Assembly: GCA_002373755.1 (NCBI GenBank)
Contig: DFJU01000057.1
Coordinates: 1-5,184, forward strand
DNA length: 5,184 bases
Source: Bacteroidales bacterium UBA3663
GTDB taxonomy: Bacteria; Bacteroidota; Bacteroidia; Bacteroidales; UBA3663
Reading direction: 5' to 3'
Shown piece after piece: positions 1 to 5,184 of the stretch. Below the pieces are notes generated by a model. That model worked only from the letters and a program-made list of their open reading frames with translations. It had not been told where the DNA came from and searched no databases. How positions within the stretch are numbered: position 1 is the stretch's first letter; each line of letters opens with the position of its first letter. A program made the translations under genes and the position numbers.

Positions 1-853
1 CCATGGTGTCGGTCATGCCGTAAGAAGCTGGACCTGCGGCCATGTTGTCTGGGTGAAGGGTACGACCTGTACCGCCACCTGAAGCTACTGAGAAGTAAGG
101 CTTGCCGGCACGGGTACGCTCCTTGAAGTAGGTACCTGCGACTGGGTGCTGGAAACGGGTTGGGTTGGTTGAGTTGCCTGTGATGGAAACGTCAACGTCC
201 TCCTTCCACATGATGGCTACGCCCTCGCGAACATCGTTAGCGCCGTAGCACTTGACGTTGGCACGCAGACCGTCTGAGTAAGCGATTTCCTGTACGGTCT
301 TGACCTCGCCGGTGTAGTAGTCGAACTCAGTCTGAACATAGGTGAAGCCGTTGATACGTGAGATGATCTTGGCTGCGTCCTTGCCCAAACCGTTCAAGAT
401 GACGCGGAGCTTGTTGGTACGAACCTTGTTGGCCATCTCGGCGATCTTGATAGCACCCTCGGCAGCAGCGTAAGACTCGTGGCCAGCCAGGAAAGCGAAG
501 CACTTGGTCTCCTCGCGGAGCAGACGGGCTGCGAGCTCACCATGGCCGATACCTACCTTACGGTCGTCGGCGACAGAGCCTGGGATGCACATTGCCTGAA
601 GACCGAGACCGATAGCCTCAGCAGCATCGGCAGCGTTCTTGCAGTTCTTCTTGATAGCGATGGCTGCACCGATTACGTATGCCCACTTAGCGTTCTCAAA
701 GCAGATAGGCTGGGTTGATTCACACATTGCATAGGGATCGACGCCCTTGGCATCGCAAATGGCCTTAGCCTCTTCAATATCCTTGATGCCGACCTCGTTC
801 AGAGCCTTGTTAATCTGGGCGATACGGCGATCATAACTTTCAAATAATGCCAT
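1..853 (-). CDS. GGGtGRT family protein (3' end outside window)
   Basis: This gene starts at the ATG complementary to 851-853 and reads open to the left edge, giving 284 residues with no stop. The protein begins MALFESYDRRIAQINKALNE. Residues 259-265 read GGGTGRT, the motif for which this family is named, followed by LHPDNMAAGP. I see no signal peptide or membrane segment, so it is probably cytosolic. Seven cysteines are visible (33, 44, 51, 71, 89, 118, 202), many for a cytosolic protein of this size and compatible with metal or Fe-S binding, though this is inference. All 20 lysines I translated use AAG, which suggests strong codon selection and high expression. It lies 77 nt after a small membrane protein gene and downstream of a NifU-like scaffold gene, probably in one operon. 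The family's biochemical function is unknown to me. Family assignment is firm; function is not. Confidence 0.9.
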   Translation of the reverse strand, partial: MALFESYDRRIAQINKALNEVGIKDIEEAKAICDAKGVDPYAMCESTQPICFENAKWAYVIGAAIAIKKNCKNAADAAEAIGLGLQAMCIPGSVADDRKVGIGHGELAARLLREETKCFAFLAGHESYAAAEGAIKIAEMANKVRTNKLRVILNGLGKDAAKIISRINGFTYVQTEFDYYTGEVKTVQEIAYSDGLRANVKCYGANDVREGVAIMWKEDVDVSITGNSTNPTRFQHPVAGTYFKERTRAGKPYFSVASGGGTGRTLHPDNMAAGPASYGMTDTM

Positions 854-883
854 AGTATTTTATTTTTTCTAAATTAAAAAACA

Positions 884-919
884 AGCTATCAGTTATCAGC
901 TGTCGGCATTTTGTCCGAC
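884..919 (-). promoter_or_regulatory. Two small hairpins ahead of a T-run, possible weak attenuator
   Basis: The 77-nt gap before the GGGtGRT gene holds two possible stems on the minus strand. One is GTCGG/CCGAC (902-906 with 915-919, 8-nt loop), starting 11 nt after the upstream stop codon. The second is AGCTG/TAGCT with one G-U pair, inside 884-901. Two bases after it comes a run of six T (876-881). The stems are only 5 bp, so strong termination is unlikely. Partial attenuation or an RNA processing site could set different levels for the flanking genes. The stretch next to the ATG is A-rich with no Shine-Dalgarno sequence, which is normal for Bacteroidota. I see no convincing promoter here. 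Confidence 0.25.
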
Positions 920-930
920 GTTGGCCGCCA

Positions 931-1152
931 TTACCAGCGCGCCCCCTTCTTCTTGTCTTTCGGACGGTTGCGGCCCACAAGCGAGCGTGTCACAAACAGC
1001 ATCAGCGCGAAGATGATGGCCAAAAAGACACATGCGACCGAATAGACCGGATAGTTCATAACGAAAAAGCTGTAGCCGGCGCCGATGAGGGCGGCCAGAA
1101 TCAGGATTGTAACTACGATGGTGTAGATTCGGATGAACTTGTCGAACTGCAT
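931..1152 (-). CDS. Small two-helix membrane protein, function unknown
   Basis: This 73-residue protein runs from the ATG at 1150-1152 to the TAA at 931-933. It has two hydrophobic segments, at about residues 9-32 and 36-55, joined by a very short turn around NYP (33-35). The C-terminal tail is strongly basic (RNRPKDKKKGARW, 61-73). By the positive-inside rule the tail should face the cytoplasm, giving a helical hairpin in the inner membrane with both ends inside. There is no signal peptidase site, cysteine pair or catalytic motif. It begins 33 nt after the stop of the scaffold gene and precedes the GGGtGRT gene by 77 nt on the same strand, so co-transcription is likely. I do not recognise the family. 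The clear membrane topology and operon position argue that it is a real gene. It might anchor a partner at the membrane, but that is a guess. Confidence 0.72.
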   Translation of the reverse strand: MQFDKFIRIYTIVVTILILAALIGAGYSFFVMNYPVYSVACVFLAIIFALMLFVTRSLVGRNRPKDKKKGARW

Positions 1153-1185
1153 ACTGACTAATAACTCTTAACTGACAACTAAATA

Positions 1186-1878
1186 TTACTCTTTACGTGG
1201 ATCGATGTACTTGACAGCGTCCTTGAAGCGGCCATAGGTGCCGGTTGCCTTCTTGACAGCCTCGTTGGCATCCATGCCCTCCTTGATCCACTGCATGAGC
1301 TTGCCCATGTGAACGAACTCGTAGCCGATGACCTCGTTGTTCTTGTCCAATGCCATACGGGTGCAATAGCCCTCGGTCATCTGGAGGTAACGTGTGCCCT
1401 TCAGCTTGGTGCCGTACATTGTGCCGACCTGCGAAACCAGACCCTTGCCGAGGTCCTCAAGACCTGCACCTACGACGAGACCGCCCTCCGAGAAGGCTGA
1501 CTGTGTGCGGCCGTAAACGATCTGCAGGAAGAGCTCGCGCATTGCGGTGTTGATGGCATCGCACACGAGGTCGGTGTTCAGAGCCTCAAGGATGGTCTTG
1601 CCAGGCAGGATTTCCGATGCCATAGCAGCCGAGTGGGTCATGCCGGAGCAGCCGACTGTCTCAACCAGACACTCCTCAATGACACCGTCCTTGACGTTCA
1701 ACGAAAGCTTGCAGGTACCCTGCTGTGGGGCGCACCAGCCAATGCCGTGCGAGAAACCGGAGATGTCCTTGATCTCCTTGGCATGAATCCACTTACCCTC
1801 TTCAGGGATGGGGGCATTCTCATGATTTGCGCCCTTAGCGACGCAGCACATGTTTTCTACTTCTTTTGAATAAACCAT
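1186..1878 (-). CDS. NifU/IscU-like iron-sulfur cluster assembly scaffold protein
   Basis: This 230-residue cytosolic protein runs from the ATG at 1876-1878 to the TAA at 1186-1188. Residues about 40-125 resemble the NifU N-terminal/IscU fold, on which sulfur and iron are assembled into clusters and passed to apoproteins. KLSLNVKDGVIEECLVETVGC (57-77) matches the core strands. GCSGMTHSAAMASEILPGKT (76-95) matches the IscU stretch around its second cluster cysteine. The canonical CGD motif is replaced by QGT (53-55), with cysteines at 49 and 56. There is no HCS motif for the third ligand, although C106 and C172 are candidates. About 80-100 residues extend beyond a normal IscU, ending YGRFKDAVKYIDPRKE. 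Other cysteines are at 11, 12, 70 and 77. It is the first gene of a probable operon with a small membrane protein and the GGGtGRT gene. It is not classical NifU, because the C-terminal Nfu domain with CxxC is absent. The family is clear; cluster type and client are unknown. Confidence 0.9.
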   Translation of the reverse strand: MVYSKEVENMCCVAKGANHENAPIPEEGKWIHAKEIKDISGFSHGIGWCAPQQGTCKLSLNVKDGVIEECLVETVGCSGMTHSAAMASEILPGKTILEALNTDLVCDAINTAMRELFLQIVYGRTQSAFSEGGLVVGAGLEDLGKGLVSQVGTMYGTKLKGTRYLQMTEGYCTRMALDKNNEVIGYEFVHMGKLMQWIKEGMDANEAVKKATGTYGRFKDAVKYIDPRKE

Positions 1879-1900
1879 GTTGTTAAAAATTTAGAAAGAC

Positions 1901-1916
1901 AGTACTAATTTGTACT
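1901..1916. repeat. Short palindrome, candidate operator
   Basis: AGTAC and GTACT form a perfect 5-bp inverted repeat separated by six bases (TAATTT). The site lies 22 nt upstream of the scaffold gene start and overlaps by two bases the tentative -7 box at 1915-1922. A small symmetric site at a promoter is a plausible repressor-binding site or leader hairpin. Arms of 5 bp can arise by chance in A/T-rich DNA, so this is weak evidence. Confidence 0.3.
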
Positions 1917-1943
1917 TTTATAATTGAGTTGAGTTGTAACAAA
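1915..1943 (-). promoter_or_regulatory. Tentative promoter of the scaffold-GGGtGRT operon
   Basis: On the minus strand TTTG (1940-1943) lies 17 nt before TATAAAAG (1915-1922), in the A/T-rich DNA between the terminator of the upstream unit and the scaffold gene start. The Bacteroidota housekeeping promoter has TTTG near -33 and TAnnTTTG near -7. The first element fits, the second fits only partly, and the spacing is slightly short. A promoter is expected here because a strong terminator separates the two transcription units. The exact boxes are uncertain. The spacer carries a TTGAG direct repeat (plus strand, about 1925-1934). Confidence 0.35.
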
Positions 1944-1998
1944 AAATTTCATGGCGGTCAGAGCCGCGTGTTGGCACACATTGGTGGCAAAGATAACG

Positions 1999-2036
1999 AA
2001 AAAAGCGGCCTCCGGCAAACACTTGCCAAGGGCCGC
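1999..2036 (-). terminator. Intrinsic terminator after tamL
   Basis: On the minus strand, 16 nt after the tamL stop codon, a nested hairpin forms. The outer stem pairs GCGGCC (2005-2010) with GGCCGC (2031-2036). The inner stem pairs GGCAA (2014-2018) with TTGCC (2023-2027) around a four-base loop. A three-by-three internal loop separates the stems. Six T residues (1999-2004 on the minus strand) follow at once. There is no T-run on the other side, so it is directional and ends the tamB-tamL transcript. Confidence 0.88.
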
Positions 2037-2051
2037 GGCTGAACTTTCAGA

Positions 2052-4364
2052 CTAAAACGGATAGCCTATTGCCAAATGATAACCCAAGTTTCCAAAAAAT
2101 GAACCGCTCAGATTATAGTATTTCGAGGCCGATTCCGAGGGGTCGTGCAACGGTATTCCAAGGTCGAAACGGAGCACCAGCATGCCCAGATCGTAGCGCA
2201 GGCCGATGCCGCAGTCGGTGGCCAGCTGATGTGCAAACTCGGACGTTATCTGCCCGCCGCTGCGTGATGCCTCGTCGCGCAACGTCCAGACGTTGCCCGC
2301 ATCGGCAAACAGCGCGCCGTAGAGGTCGCCCGACAGCGGGAAACGCCACTCGACATTGGCCTCAAGCTTCACATCGCCCGTCTGGTCCATATAGGAATAC
2401 TTGCCCGACGTCGGCCGATAGCCGCCAGGACCGACGCTACGGATGGAAAATCCGCGTAGCGAATTGGCACCGCCGATGAAGAACTGTTCGCTGTAGGGCA
2501 CCGTGGTCGAATTGCCATAGGCATAGACGATGCCGGCCAAAAGCCGCGTAGCAAGCGTGTTGCGGTTGCCAAGGTCGATGTAGTTGCGCACGTCGGCCGA
2601 TGCCTTGATGAACTGCGAGAACGGCTGCCACATGAACTGGCGTTCGCCTTGCGTGCGGTGCGTGCCGACCTTGCCCATCACAAGGTCGAGGATGCCGCCG
2701 GCCTCAGCTACGGAGAACTGCATCCACTGACGGCTGCGGCCGCGCGCTACGCGACTGTTGTCGTACTGATAGGTGTAGCGGATGCTGGGGATGAACTGGT
2801 CGGCGAAGCTCTGTTTCAGCACGCGGTTGGCCGACACGATTTCGTCGAACCGCTGCGTGGTGGAGAGCAACGAGGTGTAGGCCAGCTGAATCGGCGTGAG
2901 GATGTGCGACGAGACATTGTCGGTCGAATATGAATAGCTCACTTCGGCCGTGCCCTTGAACATCTGGAAGAAGCCGGCGCGACGGATCACATTGGCCGCA
3001 ATGCTGTAGGTCGTCGTGACGGGATAGTCTTCATCGACGCGCATCGGCAGTTGCAGACGAGGCACCGCGAGCGACACTTTTCCGCCCAATTCGTAGCTGT
3101 TCAAGAGGCCGGTGTTTTGGCCGATAGTGTGTTTGCCGGTGTTCCATTCGTAGCCCGCATCGAGCTCGAACGAGAGCAGTTCGCCGCCGCCCAGCAGGTT
3201 GCGCCGCTGCGCCTTGAACGTGAGTCCCGGGCCGACCTGGTTGTTGTCCTTATAGACGCCCTTCACCTCCAGGCTGCCCGTCCACGGCAAGTGGTAGGTC
3301 GATGAGAGCTGCATGAGCATCGACGTGGTGTCGCGTTCACCTTGGCCGATGTTTTTCCACTCCACATTGTTGTATTTGAACGTGTTGAGCCGCGAAAGTC
3401 GCGTAGTGACACGGCTTCCCATCCCATTGTTATAGACGGCTCCACGGTCGATGGACATCGCATGGAAAAGGTATTTCGGCTTCATCTGCAGACGACCGCG
3501 ATAGCCGATGCTCCGATGCCCGTCGGACACGAACTTGTCGGGTGCGATGCCGCTGCCGAACTCAAGCGCGAGGCTGATGCTGTCAACCTTGCACGGATAA
3601 AGCGCGGCCGACGGTGCCTTGTAGTCGGTGAAGACGCGCAGCGCGACGGCGTAGGGCGCCCGTGTGGTATCGGCCGCAAAATGGACAAAGGCAGGCGCAT
3701 AGTTGAAGTAGCCGCTATCGACCATCAAGGCTCCGATGCGCGACTTCTCGGCCGTGAGTGCCGTTGCGCTGAAGCGTTGGCCGACACGAATCCGGCTTTC
3801 CTCGCGTGTGTGGGCGACGATGCTGTCCAGGCGGGCATCGCGGTTGCGCATATATTCGATGCTGGAGATGCGGCTCATGCGTCCGTAGTTCACCTTGTAG
3901 GCCACCTTCGCCTTCTTCGGATTGCGCCGGACCGGAACCAGTTCATACTCGACGCGGCCATCGAAATAGCCCTCGTCGGCCAATGCAACTTCAGCCACCT
4001 GGCAGCGCAGCACGGGGTTGACCTGACTGATGGTAATCGGGTCGCTCTTCAGCCGTTTCCACAGCCAATGGCGCAGGCCGCGACTGCGTTCGGTGTAGAG
4101 GCCGTTGTATATCCACAGTCCCATCGGGAATGGCGACTGGCGGTAGGCGCTGCCCAGCAACGGACTGTTGGGCGCAACTTCAAGAACGTTGGCCACAGCC
4201 GCCGCCACTTCGGCATCGACCGTATCGCCATCGGCCGCCACAATGCTTTTCACGCCGGTGTAGAGCACTTCGCCGTCGGGCAGATGTCGCGTAGTGGAAC
4301 AGGCGGCGAGCAGCCACAACGTGGTCGCAATGAGGATAAGAGTGTATGTTTGGGTTCGCTTCAT
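2052..4364 (-). CDS. tamL: TamL, BamA/TamA-family outer-membrane lipoprotein barrel
   Basis: This complete 770-residue protein runs from the ATG at 4362-4364 to the TAG at 2052-2054. A lipoprotein signal peptide ends in lipobox LAAC with the lipidated cysteine at 22, followed by STTRHLPDGEVLYTGVK, an opening typical of the Bacteroidota TamL group. Residues about 30-350 form the periplasmic POTRA region; one repeat carries the GYF turn at 218-220. The Omp85 beta-barrel follows to the end. It has the conserved loop-6 RGF motif at 637-639 within FIGGANSLRGF, then the GNVW segment, and finishes with phenylalanine (GYPF), as outer-membrane beta-signals do. In the known family, TamA/TamL pairs with TamB to help assemble outer-membrane components. 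Here it lies 80 nt downstream of tamB on the same strand, which supports TamL over BamA. It is close to the usual family length with no disruption. A start 3 nt after a possible hairpin arm may affect translation. Confidence 0.94.
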   Translation of the reverse strand: MKRTQTYTLILIATTLWLLAACSTTRHLPDGEVLYTGVKSIVAADGDTVDAEVAAAVANVLEVAPNSPLLGSAYRQSPFPMGLWIYNGLYTERSRGLRHWLWKRLKSDPITISQVNPVLRCQVAEVALADEGYFDGRVEYELVPVRRNPKKAKVAYKVNYGRMSRISSIEYMRNRDARLDSIVAHTREESRIRVGQRFSATALTAEKSRIGALMVDSGYFNYAPAFVHFAADTTRAPYAVALRVFTDYKAPSAALYPCKVDSISLALEFGSGIAPDKFVSDGHRSIGYRGRLQMKPKYLFHAMSIDRGAVYNNGMGSRVTTRLSRLNTFKYNNVEWKNIGQGERDTTSMLMQLSSTYHLPWTGSLEVKGVYKDNNQVGPGLTFKAQRRNLLGGGELLSFELDAGYEWNTGKHTIGQNTGLLNSYELGGKVSLAVPRLQLPMRVDEDYPVTTTYSIAANVIRRAGFFQMFKGTAEVSYSYSTDNVSSHILTPIQLAYTSLLSTTQRFDEIVSANRVLKQSFADQFIPSIRYTYQYDNSRVARGRSRQWMQFSVAEAGGILDLVMGKVGTHRTQGERQFMWQPFSQFIKASADVRNYIDLGNRNTLATRLLAGIVYAYGNSTTVPYSEQFFIGGANSLRGFSIRSVGPGGYRPTSGKYSYMDQTGDVKLEANVEWRFPLSGDLYGALFADAGNVWTLRDEASRSGGQITSEFAHQLATDCGIGLRYDLGMLVLRFDLGIPLHDPSESASKYYNLSGSFFGNLGYHLAIGYPF

Positions 4365-4367
4365 TTT

Positions 4368-4434
4368 TTTCGCAGATTTTCTCTCTCACAGAGTGTAAAT
4401 GAGTGTAATGGAGTTTTTTCTTCTCTGCGCGAAA
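4368..4434 (-). promoter_or_regulatory. tamL leader with inverted repeat next to the start codon
   Basis: On the minus strand TTTCGCGCAGA (4424-4434) can pair with TCTGCGAAA (4368-4376), giving nine base pairs with a two-base bulge and a 47-nt loop. The 3' arm ends three bases before the tamL ATG, so a folded leader would cover the ribosome-binding region. The loop holds the GAGTGTAA tandem repeat. I see no TTTG/TAnnTTTG promoter pair in this gap, so tamL is probably transcribed with tamB. The fold is a prediction by eye. Confidence 0.3.
4391..4408. repeat. Tandem GAGTGTAA repeat, 10-bp period
   Basis: GAGTGTAA occurs at 4391-4398 and again at 4401-4408, exactly one 10-bp step apart, and GAGT begins a third, incomplete copy at 4411. 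One helical turn between copies could place two protein subunits on the same DNA face. With only two full copies it may equally be chance or slippage. Confidence 0.4.
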
Positions 4435-4444
4435 TTTTTTGTAT

Positions 4445-5184
4445 CTACTCCCCTCCCTTTCGGATAGGTTCCGGGGCGGGTGTGTTGGACTCCGTGCCTC
4501 CCTGCCGCAACTGCCTGAGCATTGCCTTTCGGGCCTCCTCGCGCTTCTTGCTGCTGCGGATGAAGAGATGCCAGAAGCGGAATGCGTCGCGCGACTGGAC
4601 ATAGCCGGCACCGGTTTCGACGACCTCGCCTTCGAGCACGCTTTCGTAGTTCGTGTGGCGGAACAGGCGGGCATACTGCGAGGCATCGCGGCGGATGAGC
4701 CACTCGACCGAGACGTCGTTGATGATGGCGTCGTTCTCCTGCTGCACCTCCTCGCCCGTGCTCATCTTGCCGCCCACGGTGACGCGCATCCGGTCGTTGA
4801 AGAACTTCTGCGACACCGAGAGGCTGTAGTCGGTCTGCTGCGCACCGCTTCCGGTTGCGTCGTAGGTATCGATGCCGACGTTTATCTCGGTGTGTTTCAG
4901 CTTGTTGGTCAACAGCGATTCCAGCTCCTTGTTGAGCAGGCTGCTGATGGCGGCGTTGGCCGAATTCATACCTGCCGACGACGATGCCGACGGGCCGTTG
5001 TAGGTCTGCGCGACGAGCAACAGCAGGGCCTGCTTCGAACGGTCTTCGTCGGTGAGCGATGCCAGTTCGCTCTGGATGGCGGCATCGTCGGGCGCAGAGC
5101 AGTTGAAGACGATGTCCATGTTCTCCAATGTGCCGCTGATGACAATCGAGACGACGAACTTGACCACGCGCTGGCCGCCCGACA
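4445..5184 (-). CDS. tamB: TamB C-terminal part (5' end outside window)
   Basis: The last 245 residues are present, reading open from the right edge to the TAG at 4445-4447. The GTG at 5165-5167 is an internal valine: the frame continues upstream with SGGQR and the family is far longer, so the true start lies beyond the window. The visible part is the conserved TamB C-terminal (DUF490) domain. Hallmarks are ISGTLENMDIVFNCSAPDD, then ELASLTDEDRSKQALLLLVAQTY, then FFNDRMRVTVGGKMSTGEE, and NYESVLEGEVVETGAGYV near the end. A basic stretch and a short Pro-rich tail (NTPAPEPIRKGGE) close it. TamB is an inner-membrane-anchored periplasmic protein, largely a beta-rich groove, whose C-terminal end docks on the POTRA domains of its outer-membrane partner. 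That partner is the next gene, 80 nt downstream. Family work links TamB-like proteins with lipid transfer to the outer membrane. Identification is strong. Confidence 0.92.
   Translation of the reverse strand, partial: SGGQRVVKFVVSIVISGTLENMDIVFNCSAPDDAAIQSELASLTDEDRSKQALLLLVAQTYNGPSASSSAGMNSANAAISSLLNKELESLLTNKLKHTEINVGIDTYDATGSGAQQTDYSLSVSQKFFNDRMRVTVGGKMSTGEEVQQENDAIINDVSVEWLIRRDASQYARLFRHTNYESVLEGEVVETGAGYVQSRDAFRFWHLFIRSSKKREEARKAMLRQLRQGGTESNTPAPEPIRKGGE

Noticed and set aside
479..718. A 79-codon plus-strand frame
   Set aside because: It is antisense to the GGGtGRT gene, whose reading frame is continuous with a recognisable motif.
1309..1869. Several plus-strand frames of 63 to 79 codons
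   Set aside because: All are antisense to the well-supported scaffold gene and show no family signature.
1941..1967. Second terminator on the minus strand (GCGG/CCGC stem with a later T6)
   Set aside because: The stem is only 4 bp and the T-run begins several bases later. The stronger terminator at 1999-2036 already explains the end of tamL transcription.
3342..4604. A 420-codon open frame on the plus strand
   Set aside because: It lies wholly antisense to tamL and the end of tamB. Both have clear family motifs, whereas this frame has no recognisable domain. GC-rich codons on the coding strand easily leave such a frame open.
4180..4703. Two overlapping minus-strand frames of 168 and 105 codons
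   Set aside because: They overlap the tamB end and tamL start in other frames, and their Arg/Pro/Ser-rich composition is typical of out-of-frame reading.
5165..5167. GTG as start codon of a 240-residue protein
   Set aside because: The frame is open upstream to the window edge and the sequence is the C-terminal domain of the much longer TamB, so this codon is an internal valine.

Overview
The window carries five protein-coding genes, all on the minus strand. The organism is most likely a member of the Bacteroidales (Bacteroidota). This rests on an outer-membrane Omp85 protein that is itself a lipoprotein (the TamL type typical of Bacteroidota) next to the C-terminus of a TamB protein. Leaders are A/T-rich with no clear Shine-Dalgarno sequences, and coding DNA is moderately GC-rich. 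I cannot name a genus.

Layout in transcription order, from the right edge leftwards. (1) 5184-4445: C-terminal 245 residues of TamB, with its start outside the window. (2) 4444-4365: an 80-nt leader with a short tandem repeat and a possible start-occluding hairpin. (3) 4364-2052: a complete 770-residue TamL-type lipoprotein barrel. (4) 2036-1999: a strong intrinsic terminator on the minus strand that closes the tamB-tamL unit. (5) About 1943-1879: a tentative promoter and short palindrome. (6) 1878-1186: a NifU/IscU-like Fe-S scaffold protein with an extra C-terminal region. (7) 1152-931: a 73-residue two-helix membrane protein. (8) 853-1: the first 284 residues of a GGGtGRT-family protein, running off the left edge.

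There are two functional units. TamB (periplasmic bridge) and TamL (outer-membrane barrel with POTRA domains) form the translocation and assembly module, which acts in outer-membrane biogenesis. The second unit joins a divergent Fe-S scaffold, a tiny membrane protein and a cysteine-rich GGGtGRT protein of unknown function. I recall GGGtGRT and this scaffold type lying together in other anaerobes, which suggests a dedicated but uncharacterised Fe-S pathway. This is the most interesting part of the window. The plus strand holds only antisense shadows, and I see no RNA genes, mobile elements or CRISPR.
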